Source: Candidatus Zixiibacteriota bacterium (GTDB taxonomy: Bacteria > Zixibacteria > MSB-5A5 > GN15 > FEB-12). From it: a DNA stretch of 64,000 nucleotides. Positions within the stretch are counted from its first letter, which is position 1. Each line of letters starts with the position of its first letter. The notes beneath the pieces are model-generated. The model saw nothing but the letters and a program-made list of their open reading frames with translations, did not search any database and was not told where the DNA came from. The position numbers were made by a program, and so were the translations under genes. This document shows, piece after piece, positions 36,603 to 45,739 of this stretch. The DNA lies in contig JAJRSF010000048.1 of the NCBI GenBank assembly GCA_024278935.1, forward strand, positions 1 to 64,000. Reading direction: 5' to 3'.

Positions 36603-36663
36603 GTAGGGGCAGACCTATGTGTCTGCCCAAATAAAAAAGGCGAACACACTGGTTCGCCCCTAC
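36603..36663. repeat. Palindromic repeat with two nested hairpins in the umuD leader
   Basis: Outer arms GTAGGGGC (36603-36610) and GCCCCTAC (36656-36663) enclose hairpins GGGCAGAC/GTCTGCCC and GGCGAAC/GTTCGCC. Related sequence motifs lie in other gaps of the window. It ends 17 bp before umuD. Confidence 0.7.
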
Positions 36664-36680
36664 GAAAATGAAAGAAGAAC

Positions 36681-37118
36681 ATGGCAAAAGTAAAAATTCT
36701 GTCTCAAGTTTCAGAAAATGAACAGCCGACACAAACTGTCCCGATGTTTACCGAACAAGTTGCCGCCGGGTTTCCATCGCCTGCTGATGACTACCTCGAG
36801 GGAAATCTCGACCTCAACACATATCTGATACAGCACCCCGTCGCAACCTATTTTGTGCGGGTGACCGGTGACTCAATGATTGGTGCCGGGATTCATTCGG
36901 GTGATATACTTATAGTCGACCGTTCGCTTGAACCTGTCAGCCGTCGGGTAGTGATTGCAATCGTCAATGGCGAGCTGACTGTTAAACGGTTGATTCGAAA
37001 AAGCGACCGAGTTATCTTGATGCCGGAGAATGATCGCTATAAACCGATTGAAATCAAAGATGAAACCGACCTTGAAGTCTGGGGTGTGGTAACCTCAGTC
37101 ATCCACGGATTGATGTAA
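36681..37118 (+). CDS. umuD: UmuD-like SOS mutagenesis protein (S24 peptidase)
   Basis: A 145-aa protein with the LexA/UmuD self-cleavage fold. The cleavage site is Ala29-Gly30 in VAAGFPSP, the catalytic Ser65 is in GDSMIGAG, and Lys102 is in LTVKRL. RecA filaments trigger cleavage to UmuD', which joins UmuC as DNA polymerase V. There is no N-terminal DNA-binding domain, so it is UmuD and not LexA. ATG follows GAAAGAAGAAC. umuC is 1.4 kb away, with two genes between. Confidence 0.88.
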   Translation: MAKVKILSQVSENEQPTQTVPMFTEQVAAGFPSPADDYLEGNLDLNTYLIQHPVATYFVRVTGDSMIGAGIHSGDILIVDRSLEPVSRRVVIAIVNGELTVKRLIRKSDRVILMPENDRYKPIEIKDETDLEVWGVVTSVIHGLM

Positions 37119-37217
37119 GTATAATAAGTATAGTAGTAGGTCGGCGTTCTAAAATTGAGTCTAGTAGGGAAGAACCCTTTAGCGGTTCTGCCATGTACCT
37201 AATAGGAGAAACAATCA

Positions 37218-37643
37218 ATGCCATGTTTAGAATTATCAATGCCAAAAACCGACGCTGACACAAAAGCAAAACTAAGCGAAGCGTTGACCAAAGTGTTCGA
37301 TGACTCGAACAAATTTCCTGCCGAAATCTTTGGCATTCGCTACCATGAATACGATGCGGGTCAATCGTCAAACGGCGGAACTGTATGGGATGGGCGGAGC
37401 GGGCGACCATACCTGCACATGCTTTTATACATTCCACGTATCGACCGTCCGACCAAACAGATGTTGGTCGAAAAATTTTCTCAAGCATTTGTTGAAGTTA
37501 TCGGCAAAGCGGACTGGCTGCCGGTTATACATATCTGCGAACATCCGTATGACAATGTTGGTGTCGAAGGAAAACTTCTGTCCGACCTATACGACGCCTG
37601 TGCCAAAAGTAAATTCTATTATGACGTGGGAGATGCAGAATAA
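37218..37643 (+). CDS. Tautomerase/MIF-superfamily protein
   Basis: A 141-aa protein starting MPCLELSMPKTDADTKAKLSEALTKVF-like, with Pro as residue 2. In this superfamily Pro becomes the N-terminal catalytic base after Met removal. Downstream blocks are unremarkable, with Cys and His residues near IHICEHPYDN. Longer than 4-oxalocrotonate tautomerase (62 aa) and close to MIF size (~115). Substrate is unknown. It lies between umuD and umuC without an obvious link. ATG follows AATAGGAGAAACA. Confidence 0.65.
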   Translation: MPCLELSMPKTDADTKAKLSEALTKVFDDSNKFPAEIFGIRYHEYDAGQSSNGGTVWDGRSGRPYLHMLLYIPRIDRPTKQMLVEKFSQAFVEVIGKADWLPVIHICEHPYDNVGVEGKLLSDLYDACAKSKFYYDVGDAE

Positions 37644-37648
37644 AATAT

Positions 37649-37670
37649 GTCATACTGAGCGGAGTCGAAG
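37649..37670 (+). repeat. Dispersed repeat (GTCATACTGAGCGGAGTCGAAG)
   Basis: A variant of the element at 1163-1186. A further palindrome, GTCGGGTTC near 37718 with GAACCCGAC near 37751, follows it. The gap is about 120 bp. Confidence 0.65.
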
Positions 37671-37762
37671 TATGCACCAACAATGTCATTCCCAACTTGA
37701 TAGGGAATCCAGTGTAGGTCGGGTTCCAAGTATTCGACTTGTCGAATGCAGAACCCGACAAC

Positions 37763-38377
37763 TTATCTTTTTATGAAGTGTAGTTCCTCTTGATTGCTGT
37801 CTGGTCTAAGAATATATATGTCATCATCATTACACCCAGAAATGACATCAAATATTTGATTTTGATTTGAATTATTTAGCACACCAAAAATTAAAGATTC
37901 ATTCTCTAGATTAGCTTTTAAACGTAATTTTTTAGGTATATATTTTACTTCGTAAATCAACTTGCCAAGACTATCGTAGAATATCCAATCATCAATTCTG
38001 TAATGATAATACATTTTACATGCTGACAAGTTACAGCAATCCAAATATGAGCCAACTTTGTACTGCCCCTCTCCTTTTAGTTGTCCATTTTGATAAAATT
38101 CTCTGAAATAACCTGTTTTAAACTCATAACAATCAATATCTCCTTCTAATGGGACAGCGAATTTTCCTTCACATCTTTTATTACCATTGTCGTAATACTT
38201 CACAATTAAAGTGTCTTTATCTGGGATTCCATCTTCTATATTACCAAATAGATATTCATCTGTTATAGAAATTTTTACTTTATTTTCAACTTCTATTTTA
38301 AATGGAATAGTTTCTTCACTATGTGTGCTTACATATAATAAAATAAAAATAATTAGTAATTTAAATATCTTGTTCAC
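37763..38377 (-). CDS. Exported YwqK/MORN-like repeat protein
   Basis: A 204-aa protein with signal peptide (about residues 1-20). Two units, YYDNGNKRCEGKF and FYQNGQLKGEGQYKVG, match the G-x-x-x-x-G-x-(Y/F) repeats of the YwqK antitoxin-like or MORN family. A third, weaker one is FYDSLGKLIYEVKY. Four Cys residues (CCNLSAC, CYEF) might form disulphides. It lies on the minus strand between genes on the plus strand. Function is unknown. Confidence 0.6.
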   Translation of the reverse strand: MNKIFKLLIIFILLYVSTHSEETIPFKIEVENKVKISITDEYLFGNIEDGIPDKDTLIVKYYDNGNKRCEGKFAVPLEGDIDCYEFKTGYFREFYQNGQLKGEGQYKVGSYLDCCNLSACKMYYHYRIDDWIFYDSLGKLIYEVKYIPKKLRLKANLENESLIFGVLNNSNQNQIFDVISGCNDDDIYILRPDSNQEELHFIKR

Positions 38378-38487
38378 GATTAATATACCTCCTATTTACT
38401 ATTAAAGACGTATTAATCGAATTGTTTGTCAAACATAATATACTCTTTATGTGATTCCGAAAATTTTAGGATACTATATATTGCAAT

Positions 38488-39834
38488 ATGGAACATACGC
38501 GACAAAATATCAACATCCCCATAGAACTTGGTATACGCAAAAACGATGACGCCCTTAACTCTGTCTACGCACTCGTCGACTGTAACAATTTCTACGCATC
38601 ATGCGAGCGGGTCTTCAATCCGAAACTTGAGAACCAACCGATAGTGGTGCTTTCCAATAACGACGGATGTATCGTCGCCCGTTCCAATGAAGTCAAGGCA
38701 CTCGGCGTTGGCATGGGACAGCCGTATTTTAAATTCAAAGATATTATCGAAAAAAACAACGTGCATGTCTTCTCATCGAACTATACTCTTTATGGCGATA
38801 TGTCGAGGCGAGTGATGTCATCGCTTGCCCAGTTTGCCCCCGAGTTTGAAATCTATTCTATCGACGAAGCCTTTTTGAACCTTAAAGGATGTGACCGTGT
38901 TGACGGCTTCAAAAACCTGACCGAGTACGCCCGCCAAATCAGAGCGGCAGTTCTCAAGTGGACAGGGATCCCTGTCTCAATCGGAATCGCCCGTACCAAA
39001 ACACTTTCAAAACTTGCTAACCGTCTTGCCAAAAAATCTGCCAAAACAGGCGGCGTCCTTGACCTGCTTGACTCGCCGTACATTGACCAAGCTCTTGAAC
39101 GGGTCGAGGTCTGGGATGTCTGGGGAATCGGTCGAAAGCATGGCAAACGTTTGGTCGCACAGGGGATTGTCAACGCTCGTCAGTTGCGGGATGCCGATGA
39201 CATGTTGATTCGCAAACAGATGGGCGTTGTCGGCATGCGTCTTGTCTATGAACTGCGGGGGATTTCCTGCCAACGTCTTGAGACAGTTCCCCCCAAACGC
39301 AAGGGCGTCGTTTCGTCACGGTCGTTTGGTCGCAAAGTGACCGATGTCAACGAACTGCGTGAGTCGGTCTCGGCACATGTTGCCAATGCCGCCGAACGTC
39401 TGCGGAAACAAAACTTGGCAACACGGATGCTGACAATCTTTGTGCTGACTAATCCTTTTTCAAAACAGGATGCCCAGTATTCAAATTCGCTTACGATAAA
39501 AATTCCGAACGGAACTTCGAACACATCGGAGTTGATGCACTACGCTATGCATGGCGTTGATAAAATTTTTCGGGATGGATACAAATATAAAAAAGCAGGC
39601 GTCATGCTTGATGATTTAATTCCCGATGACCAGATACAGGCGACTCTTTTTGATAATTGTGATTCTGTCAAAAATAAAAAGATTATGACGACGCTTGATA
39701 CGCTCAATGAAAAACTTGGTTCGGGAACTTTGACTTATGCCTCGCAGGGAACAACCCGCCCTTGGAAAATGAAATGCGAAAAACGCACTCCGAAATATAC
39801 AACCGATTGGGAGCAGTTGGTCGAGGTAGGGTAG
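38488..39834 (+). CDS. umuC: UmuC-like Y-family DNA polymerase (Pol V catalytic subunit)
   Basis: A 448-aa translesion polymerase. [18 protein letters not shown] (about residues 28-45) has the first catalytic Asp. YSIDEAFL (about 124-131) has the catalytic Asp-Glu pair. [18 protein letters not shown] binds the incoming nucleotide. [11 protein letters not shown] is the thumb helix-hairpin-helix. The C-terminal DUF4113-like zone ([17 protein letters not shown]) fits UmuC rather than DinB. A 21-residue N-terminal extension precedes it, so the start could be later. The partner umuD lies upstream. Confidence 0.93.
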   Translation: MEHTRQNINIPIELGIRKNDDALNSVYALVDCNNFYASCERVFNPKLENQPIVVLSNNDGCIVARSNEVKALGVGMGQPYFKFKDIIEKNNVHVFSSNYTLYGDMSRRVMSSLAQFAPEFEIYSIDEAFLNLKGCDRVDGFKNLTEYARQIRAAVLKWTGIPVSIGIARTKTLSKLANRLAKKSAKTGGVLDLLDSPYIDQALERVEVWDVWGIGRKHGKRLVAQGIVNARQLRDADDMLIRKQMGVVGMRLVYELRGISCQRLETVPPKRKGVVSSRSFGRKVTDVNELRESVSAHVANAAERLRKQNLATRMLTIFVLTNPFSKQDAQYSNSLTIKIPNGTSNTSELMHYAMHGVDKIFRDGYKYKKAGVMLDDLIPDDQIQATLFDNCDSVKNKKIMTTLDTLNEKLGSGTLTYASQGTTRPWKMKCEKRTPKYTTDWEQLVEVG

Positions 39835-39842
39835 GAGAAATC

Positions 39843-39934
39843 TGTCACGCTGAGCTTGTCGAAGTGTGTTCCATGAGATGTGTTTGTTTTTGTAAGATAA
39901 CCCCGTAGGTACCGTCTCTCCGAGACCTGACAAT
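39843..39934 (+). repeat. Two dispersed repeats in tandem
   Basis: 39843-39865 is a GTCACGCTGAGCTTGTCGAAG copy. 39880-39934 (TGTGTTTGTTTT ... CGTAGGTACCGTCTCTCCGAGACCTGACAA) closely matches 41140-41194 and, in its second half, 42382-42411. Confidence 0.75.
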
Positions 39935-39939
39935 TAAGC

Positions 39940-40434
39940 TTACATATCGTATACAGAATACCAAAAAAACATATCACGGTAAGTAAAATACTCTGAGCTC
40001 GTGAGATAAACTCGATACCATCCGCCGGGAATACGATTCCCTTGTTCATCTTGAGCATTCCACTCAATAGCATGCGCTCCGGCATCCAAGGTATCCTGCA
40101 TAAAGAATACAGCCTGAGCACTTTCTACCGCAACTATAGACCCGCCACCAACATTTGTATAACCAATAGACTCATCGTTTCCATCTTTAATAGGAACAAT
40201 CCATAGCGTAACTTCTGTTCTTTCGGGAACCGAAAAAGCGATAACAGTTGATGGCTTAAGAGGGTTCAAGGCACCATAACCTACCGAAGTTATCCCAAAA
40301 TGGTTTTCAGGATAAATACCGTCTATCGGTTTCATTAGATAGGTATCTGTATTATATGGGTTCGAAGATTTCTCGCATGAAATAGAAATTATCGATAATA
40401 AAACTAATAATCCAATTAACTTTTTCATCTTCAT
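39940..40434 (-). CDS. Lipoprotein with FlgD/Ig-like C-terminal fold
   Basis: A 164-aa protein with lipobox SISC (Cys20). The C-terminal part, AGAHAIEWNAQDEQGNRIPGGWYRVYL, has the WNA/WDGxDxxGxxxPxGxY pattern of the FlgD-like Ig domain common in FCB surface proteins, but without the final sorting Lys-rich strand. It is the second gene of a two-gene minus-strand unit with the barrel-like protein, 3 bp apart. Role unknown. Confidence 0.7.
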   Translation of the reverse strand: MKMKKLIGLLVLLSIISISCEKSSNPYNTDTYLMKPIDGIYPENHFGITSVGYGALNPLKPSTVIAFSVPERTEVTLWIVPIKDGNDESIGYTNVGGGSIVAVESAQAVFFMQDTLDAGAHAIEWNAQDEQGNRIPGGWYRVYLTSSEYFTYRDMFFWYSVYDM

Positions 40435-40437
40435 TCC

Positions 40438-40947
40438 TTAAAAATAAATAGACATGAATGCTACCGAAGCAGTATTCAAAGTTGTGCCATCCGGGTTGCC
40501 AAAACGAGATGAAAATTCGTTTGACTTGGTCATATTCAGTTGTGCTTCAATGCCAAAACTGAATTTATCTTTAATAAAATACTCACCACCAAATGCAAGA
40601 CCAAACACATAGTCCGTAATAGCCTCATTGTTGTCAGGAGAAAAATATAACATCCCAACTCGCACACCTATATATGGAACGACTTCTTCAGATTTTAAAT
40701 TGTGTCGAAGCATTAGTCCGAGTCCAAGGTCAGATTGCCGTCCACCAATATCAACAAAGCTAACTGAAGGTATTACTACTACATAATTATTTGTCCAGAT
40801 TGGAATCATTATATCAAGTTGGTTACTTTGAATCCCGGTAGAAATTCCAGTGAAGCCTTTACGGTCGACCTCTTGAGCTGACAAAGTTGCAAAGATTGAA
40901 AAAATGAATAGTAAAATAACTAAAATAGATTTTTTTGCAGAATACAT
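40438..40947 (-). CDS. Small outer-membrane beta-barrel protein
   Basis: About 169 aa from the ATG at 40947, chosen because GGGAGA lies five bases upstream; a TTG 33 bases earlier gives a longer, less likely form. A signal peptide (ends LSAQ) precedes alternating strands (NYVVVIPSVSFV, LGLGLMLRHNL, VVPYIGVRVGML, FGLAFGGEYF, FSFGIEAQLNMT) and a final aromatic strand ending SIYF. This is the OmpW/OMP_b-brl style. It forms a unit with the lipoprotein gene downstream. Confidence 0.7.
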   Translation of the reverse strand: MYSAKKSILVILLFIFSIFATLSAQEVDRKGFTGISTGIQSNQLDIMIPIWTNNYVVVIPSVSFVDIGGRQSDLGLGLMLRHNLKSEEVVPYIGVRVGMLYFSPDNNEAITDYVFGLAFGGEYFIKDKFSFGIEAQLNMTKSNEFSSRFGNPDGTTLNTASVAFMSIYF

Positions 40948-41416
40948 GTATTCTCCCGATTTTTTTAAAAGTTTAGGCAAGAAGAATAGTAGATAATCTC
41001 GAATGTGTCAAGTTAACTCCGTAGGTCTTGACTGACAAGATTTGATGAAAAAAGTCAGGAGGACAGGTCTACTGACCTACAATACTGTGTTCGCAGGAAA
41101 GGAGGTTTGCTTCCCCTCTAAAAAGAGGGGATTGAGGGGTGTGTTTGTTTTACTAAGATAGTCTCGTAGATACCGTCTTGCCGAGACCTGACAAGGGACT
41201 GGATCCGTAATCAAGTTGGGAATGACATTGGGGAAATGGTTTTGTAGGGAACTGGCTTGCCTGTTCCGCCATACAAAATCTGACCCTTCGACAAGCTCAT
41301 GGTGACTCGGAGGGGGCAAATAATAAGAATATCGAATAACGATAAAAAACACTTGACAAACGATAAAGTATTGCCGATAATCATACTGTAAGATGAAATT
41401 AACGAAAGAAGGCAAT
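40948..41416. other. Gene-free gap packed with dispersed repeats
   Basis: It holds a GTAGG...CCTAC palindrome near 41020-41080, the CCCCTCT/AGAGGGG element at 41112-41141, the CGTAGATACCG...GAGACCTGACAA repeat at 41140-41194, and an inverted copy of the GTCACC...GTCGAAGGG repeat at 41281-41306. A minus-strand ORF across it (41077-41475) is made of these repeats and is not a gene. Confidence 0.65.
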
Positions 41417-42055
41417 ATGACCGAACCGACTAATTCCAAGGATTTGAAATCTCTCAAAGATTCCAAAGCACTCAAAGTATGTTACTTTTTTACAAACCTT
41501 TCATACTATCTCAGCTTGTTTTGCTTCGTTGCTGTTTTCTCAATGCTAGCAGCAGATGGTCTGTTTGGTGTGAAAGTTATTCAATATATGCAGTTGCCGA
41601 TTGAGGTCACTTATGAAGATATTGGTCGCACCCTTCCGCTTGACCAGATTCAATCAGATGGCATTATGCCCGTCGTTGGCTTTAAAAATATAACACTTGA
41701 TGTTTCCAATTTTGATAATATGGCACAAAATATGTGGATTCCGTTGATACTATTAATCGGTCTGATTTATGTTCTCTATCTGTTCCGTCTGTTTTTGAAA
41801 ACTGTTCGTGAGAACTCTCCATTTGCCCCCGAGAATCCGCAACGACTCAAGCGTATTGGGTATCTTGTTACTGCCGCAGGACCAGTTGCCGGAATTATGA
41901 ATAATATCTATGCCCGAATTTATATGCATTATATCGATTTACCGGGAGCGACTATCGAAGTGGCAAAAAATGATTATGCCTATTCAATCTTTTTAGGTCT
42001 TATGATAATCGTAATTGCCCATATTTTTGACATCGCTGTCAAGATGAAACTCTAA
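41417..42055 (+). CDS. DUF2975-family membrane protein
   Basis: About 212 aa with four membrane helices (YLSLFCFVAVFSML, IPLILLIGLIYVLYLF, YLVTAAGPVAGIM, FLGLMIIVIAHIF). I use the ATG at 41417, preceded by GAAGG; an ATG at 41393 lacks a ribosome site. DUF2975 proteins are commonly paired with a small XRE repressor, as here (30 bp downstream). The pair may sense a membrane state. Function unknown. Confidence 0.75.
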   Translation: MTEPTNSKDLKSLKDSKALKVCYFFTNLSYYLSLFCFVAVFSMLAADGLFGVKVIQYMQLPIEVTYEDIGRTLPLDQIQSDGIMPVVGFKNITLDVSNFDNMAQNMWIPLILLIGLIYVLYLFRLFLKTVRENSPFAPENPQRLKRIGYLVTAAGPVAGIMNNIYARIYMHYIDLPGATIEVAKNDYAYSIFLGLMIIVIAHIFDIAVKMKL

Positions 42056-42085
42056 CAAGACCTGACAGTCTAGGGGAGAAGACTC

Positions 42086-42295
42086 ATGGCGATAATTGTA
42101 AATCTCGATGTTATGCTTGCGAAGCGAAAAATGTCACTCACCGAGCTTTCTGAAAAAGTTGATATTACTATTGCAAATCTTTCGGTATTGAAAAAAAACC
42201 GAGCCAAGGCGATTCGGTTTTCGACTTTGGAAGCAATCTGTAAAGTTCTCGACTGTCAGCCGGGCGATCTGCTGGAATATTCAGCAGAAGATTAG
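42086..42295 (+). CDS. Small XRE-family (Cro/C1-type) transcriptional regulator
   Basis: A 69-aa helix-turn-helix protein. MLAKRKMSLTELSEKVDITIANLSVLKKNRAKAIRFSTLEAICKVL-like spacing is the YozG/HTH_26 subfamily, ending with the typical CQPGDLLEY. It usually occurs next to DUF2975 proteins, as it does here, and probably controls this pair. ATG follows GGGGAGAAGACTC. Confidence 0.85.
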   Translation: MAIIVNLDVMLAKRKMSLTELSEKVDITIANLSVLKKNRAKAIRFSTLEAICKVLDCQPGDLLEYSAED

Positions 42296-42314
42296 ATTGA
42301 GAACTACAATCTTT

Positions 42315-42411
42315 CTGACCCTTCGACTTCGCTCAGGGTGACTTGGATGCAGGATGTAATAAGAGGTTGTAAATTAAACCCAGTAGGTACCGCCTTTCCG
42401 AGACCTGACAA
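42315..42411. repeat. Two dispersed repeats
   Basis: 42315-42342 is an inverted copy of the GTCACCCTGAGCG...GAAGGGTCA element. 42382-42411 is GTAGGTACCGCCTTTCCGAGACCTGACAAG, the same family as 39904-39934 and 41165-41194. Confidence 0.7.
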
Positions 42412-42512
42412 GACGACTACTTTGTTAAATAAGAGCAGATTATACTCCTGTTTTATTTGACGTTGACTTTCCCAAAATATCGGTTATCTTCTTTGCTTAC
42501 AAAGGAATAGCT

Positions 42513-43610
42513 ATGCAAATAAAATACTTAGATTTACAAGCACAATACAAAACTATCAAAGAAGATATCGACACAGAAATCCACAAAATTCTCGACTCAT
42601 CTGCCTACGTACTCGGCAAATCAGTGGCTGATTTTGAATCAAATTACGCTCAATACTGCCAAACATCGCATTGTACCGGAGTTAATAATGGCACCAACGC
42701 TTTGCTTTTAGCACTCAAAGCTCTCGATGTTGGACCGGGCGACGAAGTCATCACGGCTGCCAATACATTTATCGCAACCATTTCGGCAATCGTACAGTCG
42801 GGTGCCAGACCTGTTTTGGTCGATGTTGACCCGATCTCCCGCAACATAGATCCGTTGCTTTTGAATATGGCAATCTCAAATAAAACAAAAGTTATCATTC
42901 CCGTACATCTGTTTGGACGAGTAGCAGACATGGATCTGATTATGAAAATCGCCGATGAACATAATATCAAAGTTCTCGAAGATTCCTGTCAGTCGCATGG
43001 TGCCAAATACAAAGGCAAACGTGCCGGTTCGTTTGGACATGCTGCCGCATTTTCATTCTACCCGGGGAAAAATTTAGGTGCCTATGGTGAAGCAGGGGCA
43101 ATCGTAACCAACGATGCAACCCTTGATGCGGAAGTTAAAAAATTACGGGACCATGGTTCTGCAAAAAAATATTATCATGACATTATCGGGTACAACGCTC
43201 GCATGGAAGGATTCCAAGGGGCAGTTCTCGGAGTAAAGTTAAAGCATCTTGATAGGTGGAACGCTGAACGTCGCAGAGTTGCCAAAATTTATAACAGTCT
43301 GCTCAAAAATGTTACGAAACCAGAAATTCACCCTGATTACCAACAGGTCTTTCATCTCTATGTAATCGAAACGGACAAACGTGATGCGCTTATGAATCAT
43401 CTCAAAGATGAACATGGTATAGTCTCGTTGATTCATTATCCGATACCAACACATCTGCAGAAAGCTCTCGATTATCTTGGCTACAAAAAAGGAGATTTCC
43501 CGGTAACAGAACAACTCGCTGACCAAATTTTGTCTTTACCGATTTATCCTGAAATGCCTGATGAACATGTTGCTTTTGTGGCAGAGAAGATAAATGAATT
43601 TTATCTCTAA
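42513..43610 (+). CDS. DegT/DnrJ/EryC1/StrS-family sugar aminotransferase
   Basis: A 365-aa PLP enzyme that aminates nucleotide-linked keto-sugars. It has GVNNGTNALLLALKAL (about residues 56-71), GDEVITAANTFIATISAI, and AFSFYPGKNLGAYGEAGAI with the PLP Lys near residue 186. Length is typical. It opens a cluster of glycosyl transferases, and the next gene overlaps it by 17 bp. It probably makes an amino sugar for a surface glycan. The exact sugar is unknown. Confidence 0.9.
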   Translation: MQIKYLDLQAQYKTIKEDIDTEIHKILDSSAYVLGKSVADFESNYAQYCQTSHCTGVNNGTNALLLALKALDVGPGDEVITAANTFIATISAIVQSGARPVLVDVDPISRNIDPLLLNMAISNKTKVIIPVHLFGRVADMDLIMKIADEHNIKVLEDSCQSHGAKYKGKRAGSFGHAAAFSFYPGKNLGAYGEAGAIVTNDATLDAEVKKLRDHGSAKKYYHDIIGYNARMEGFQGAVLGVKLKHLDRWNAERRRVAKIYNSLLKNVTKPEIHPDYQQVFHLYVIETDKRDALMNHLKDEHGIVSLIHYPIPTHLQKALDYLGYKKGDFPVTEQLADQILSLPIYPEMPDEHVAFVAEKINEFYL

Positions 43611-45717
43611 TCTTACAGAGAAACAAAAAAGAAGATATGAAATAATCATTGCGATTGTTTTATTGTTTGTCATGTTTGAGATGCGTGGCTACAAGCTTGA
43701 TGCTGACCCGCCGATAGGACTGTCATATTCGACCGACGTATACACCGACCCAACTCAGTACACACTTTTTGCCAAGCAAAAAGTGCTTACCGACGATTTT
43801 AATCCATACAATGAAAACAGGTTTGTCTTTTTCTTGAAATCTGCGGTGACTGTTTTAGCTCTTCTGATATTTAAAATCTTTGGAGTTTCTTTTTTAACTT
43901 CTAATCTTGTTGGCTTGTTTTACTCGTTTGGTGCTTTGCTTCTGTTTTATCTTATCTTGCGAAAGACAACCAACAGTCTGACAGGTTTTATTTACCTTTT
44001 TCTTATAGCGATTAATTACAATCAGATCTTTTTCGGACGACTTCCGTTTTTAGAACACGCCATGACATTCTATGCATTTTTGTCACTCACGCTTTTACTC
44101 TACTGCAAACGTTCGTTCTGGTATCTTTTTGCGGGAGCAAGTTTAGCAGTTGGTCTTTTCTTTGGTAAAATTATCGGGATAGTTTTCTTATCGCCGTTCG
44201 TAGGATATTTTTTATACCAATATATTATAGAAGAAAAAAAGAATCTTCGTGAGGTACTGTTTTTCTCATCAGGATTTGTCGGTCTATTTCTCTTTTGGCT
44301 TTTCTTCTCATATTTCCCTATGAAAGAACAGGTGGCATCGTATGTTGGCGAACAGGCATTCTCACTCTATGGTTCACCCGACGCATTAAAATCGTTCGAT
44401 AACTTTGCATGGAAATATCTTTCATTCGGCAACGAGTCGAAACTTTTCACACGCATGCGGATCCCATGGTTGTTTGCGGCAATTTTCTTATCACTGTTTA
44501 GCTTTCGTTTTTTCAACAAAGGAACCCTTCGTGAAAAATTTGCAAAGTTTAACAGCGGACAGTTTTTTATAATTCTTATGATGGTTTCTTTTTATGGTGC
44601 CTTGATGATTTGGAACTACCGACCACTTCGCTACCAACTGGTACTAATATATCCTATCTATGGGGCAGCATCGATTATCCTTGCATCCTGTTTCATAAAA
44701 CTCAAAGATGTCGAGATCAAGAAAACTTCGTTTGGCTATGTTCCATTAATCTTTTTAATATTTGCTCCGCTTGTCTATCAATTTTACAGTAAATATATTT
44801 CAGAGATGGATGGTTCTTTTTTCTATGATGATTACAAATTCATTACAACCGGATGGTCAATTCTGGTAACTCTGCTTATCTTTGGCGGAATAATCCTTTT
44901 CAGGAAATACCGACATATGATGCACCCCTATCTCAGTTATGCAATACCGATTCTTACAATTATTATAATTTATTTTGGTAATATCGGCGGCTATCTCTTT
45001 TGGACAGAACGTCCGACATTTACCGCTCGCGATAATTCGATTGATTTAAGCCTGGTCTTATCTGAAAATGCTGTTGTCTCTGGTCCGTATTCCGGGTTGT
45101 TGACGACAGAAAATAGGATTGGCTCGATTATTCATATGTTTGGCGTAGCTCACGCTGATACAAATCTCTTCAAAAATCGCCCGATAACTCATCTTCTTAT
45201 TGACAGTGGCAATGAAACACGGGCAAAAGAAGATTATGAGAATATGATGGATTCGGCAAAACTTCTGATGACCTATCATGTTGGGCTAAAGAAAGTTAGG
45301 CTATACCGTATTGCTGGCTATACAGGTAACAATATTGCAGATAGCTACCAACTTTCACCATTTGAACGGCTCGTAGATGAATACGATAATGGCAATGGAG
45401 CAATAAATAATGATTTAGCAGTTGAAATTATCTCCGAAAGTCCCGATAATATAGCATGTTACACATTTTTAGCAGAGGCAGCAGAACAAGATTCAATTTT
45501 TCAACTTTCTGAAATGATGTTTAAAAAAGCGGTTGAGTTTTCACCAACAAATTATAATCTTAATGCACGCCTTGCCAAGTTGTATCAGGATAGATACAAC
45601 CAAACTAAAAGTGAGATGTATAAGGCTGAAGGAAAACATTATTATGAAGAAGCAATTAAATTTGCTCCGACAACAGGCCGATTAAAACAGAAACTACGAG
45701 AGCTAAATGCGAGTTAA
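43594..45717 (+). CDS. Membrane glycosyltransferase (GT-C, PMT/ArnT-like) with C-terminal TPR part
   Basis: A 707-aa protein. Residues about 15-480 hold a dozen membrane helices. An early acidic loop (MRGYKLDADPPIGLSYSTDVYTDP) fits the GT-C catalytic Asp region, and GRLPFLEHAMTFYAFL fits later family blocks. The last ~90 residues (IACYTFLAEAAEQ, YNLNARLAKLYQDRY) are TPR-like. It likely transfers a sugar from a polyprenyl-phosphate donor at the outer face of the membrane. The donor may be made by the DPM1-like enzymes downstream. Confidence 0.7.
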   Translation: MNFISNLTEKQKRRYEIIIAIVLLFVMFEMRGYKLDADPPIGLSYSTDVYTDPTQYTLFAKQKVLTDDFNPYNENRFVFFLKSAVTVLALLIFKIFGVSFLTSNLVGLFYSFGALLLFYLILRKTTNSLTGFIYLFLIAINYNQIFFGRLPFLEHAMTFYAFLSLTLLLYCKRSFWYLFAGASLAVGLFFGKIIGIVFLSPFVGYFLYQYIIEEKKNLREVLFFSSGFVGLFLFWLFFSYFPMKEQVASYVGEQAFSLYGSPDALKSFDNFAWKYLSFGNESKLFTRMRIPWLFAAIFLSLFSFRFFNKGTLREKFAKFNSGQFFIILMMVSFYGALMIWNYRPLRYQLVLIYPIYGAASIILASCFIKLKDVEIKKTSFGYVPLIFLIFAPLVYQFYSKYISEMDGSFFYDDYKFITTGWSILVTLLIFGGIILFRKYRHMMHPYLSYAIPILTIIIIYFGNIGGYLFWTERPTFTARDNSIDLSLVLSENAVVSGPYSGLLTTENRIGSIIHMFGVAHADTNLFKNRPITHLLIDSGNETRAKEDYENMMDSAKLLMTYHVGLKKVRLYRIAGYTGNNIADSYQLSPFERLVDEYDNGNGAINNDLAVEIISESPDNIACYTFLAEAAEQDSIFQLSEMMFKKAVEFSPTNYNLNARLAKLYQDRYNQTKSEMYKAEGKHYYEEAIKFAPTTGRLKQKLRELNAS

Positions 45718-45739
45718 ACAGATAAAGAAATTGATATAA

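Noticed and set aside
36639-36658. SOS (LexA) operator CGAAC...GTTCG before umuD
   Set aside because: The spacing between GAAC and GTTC is six bases, not the four of the known GAACN4GTTC box, and the sequence is an arm of the local repeat palindrome.
41077-41475. Minus-strand open frame of 132 codons
   Set aside because: It consists of dispersed repeat sequence, overlaps the start of the DUF2975 gene and shares peptide fragments with other repeat-derived frames near 39616-40121.
39843-42411. CRISPR array
   Set aside because: The repeats are irregularly spaced, on both strands and of several kinds. No array of equal spacers is present anywhere in the window.
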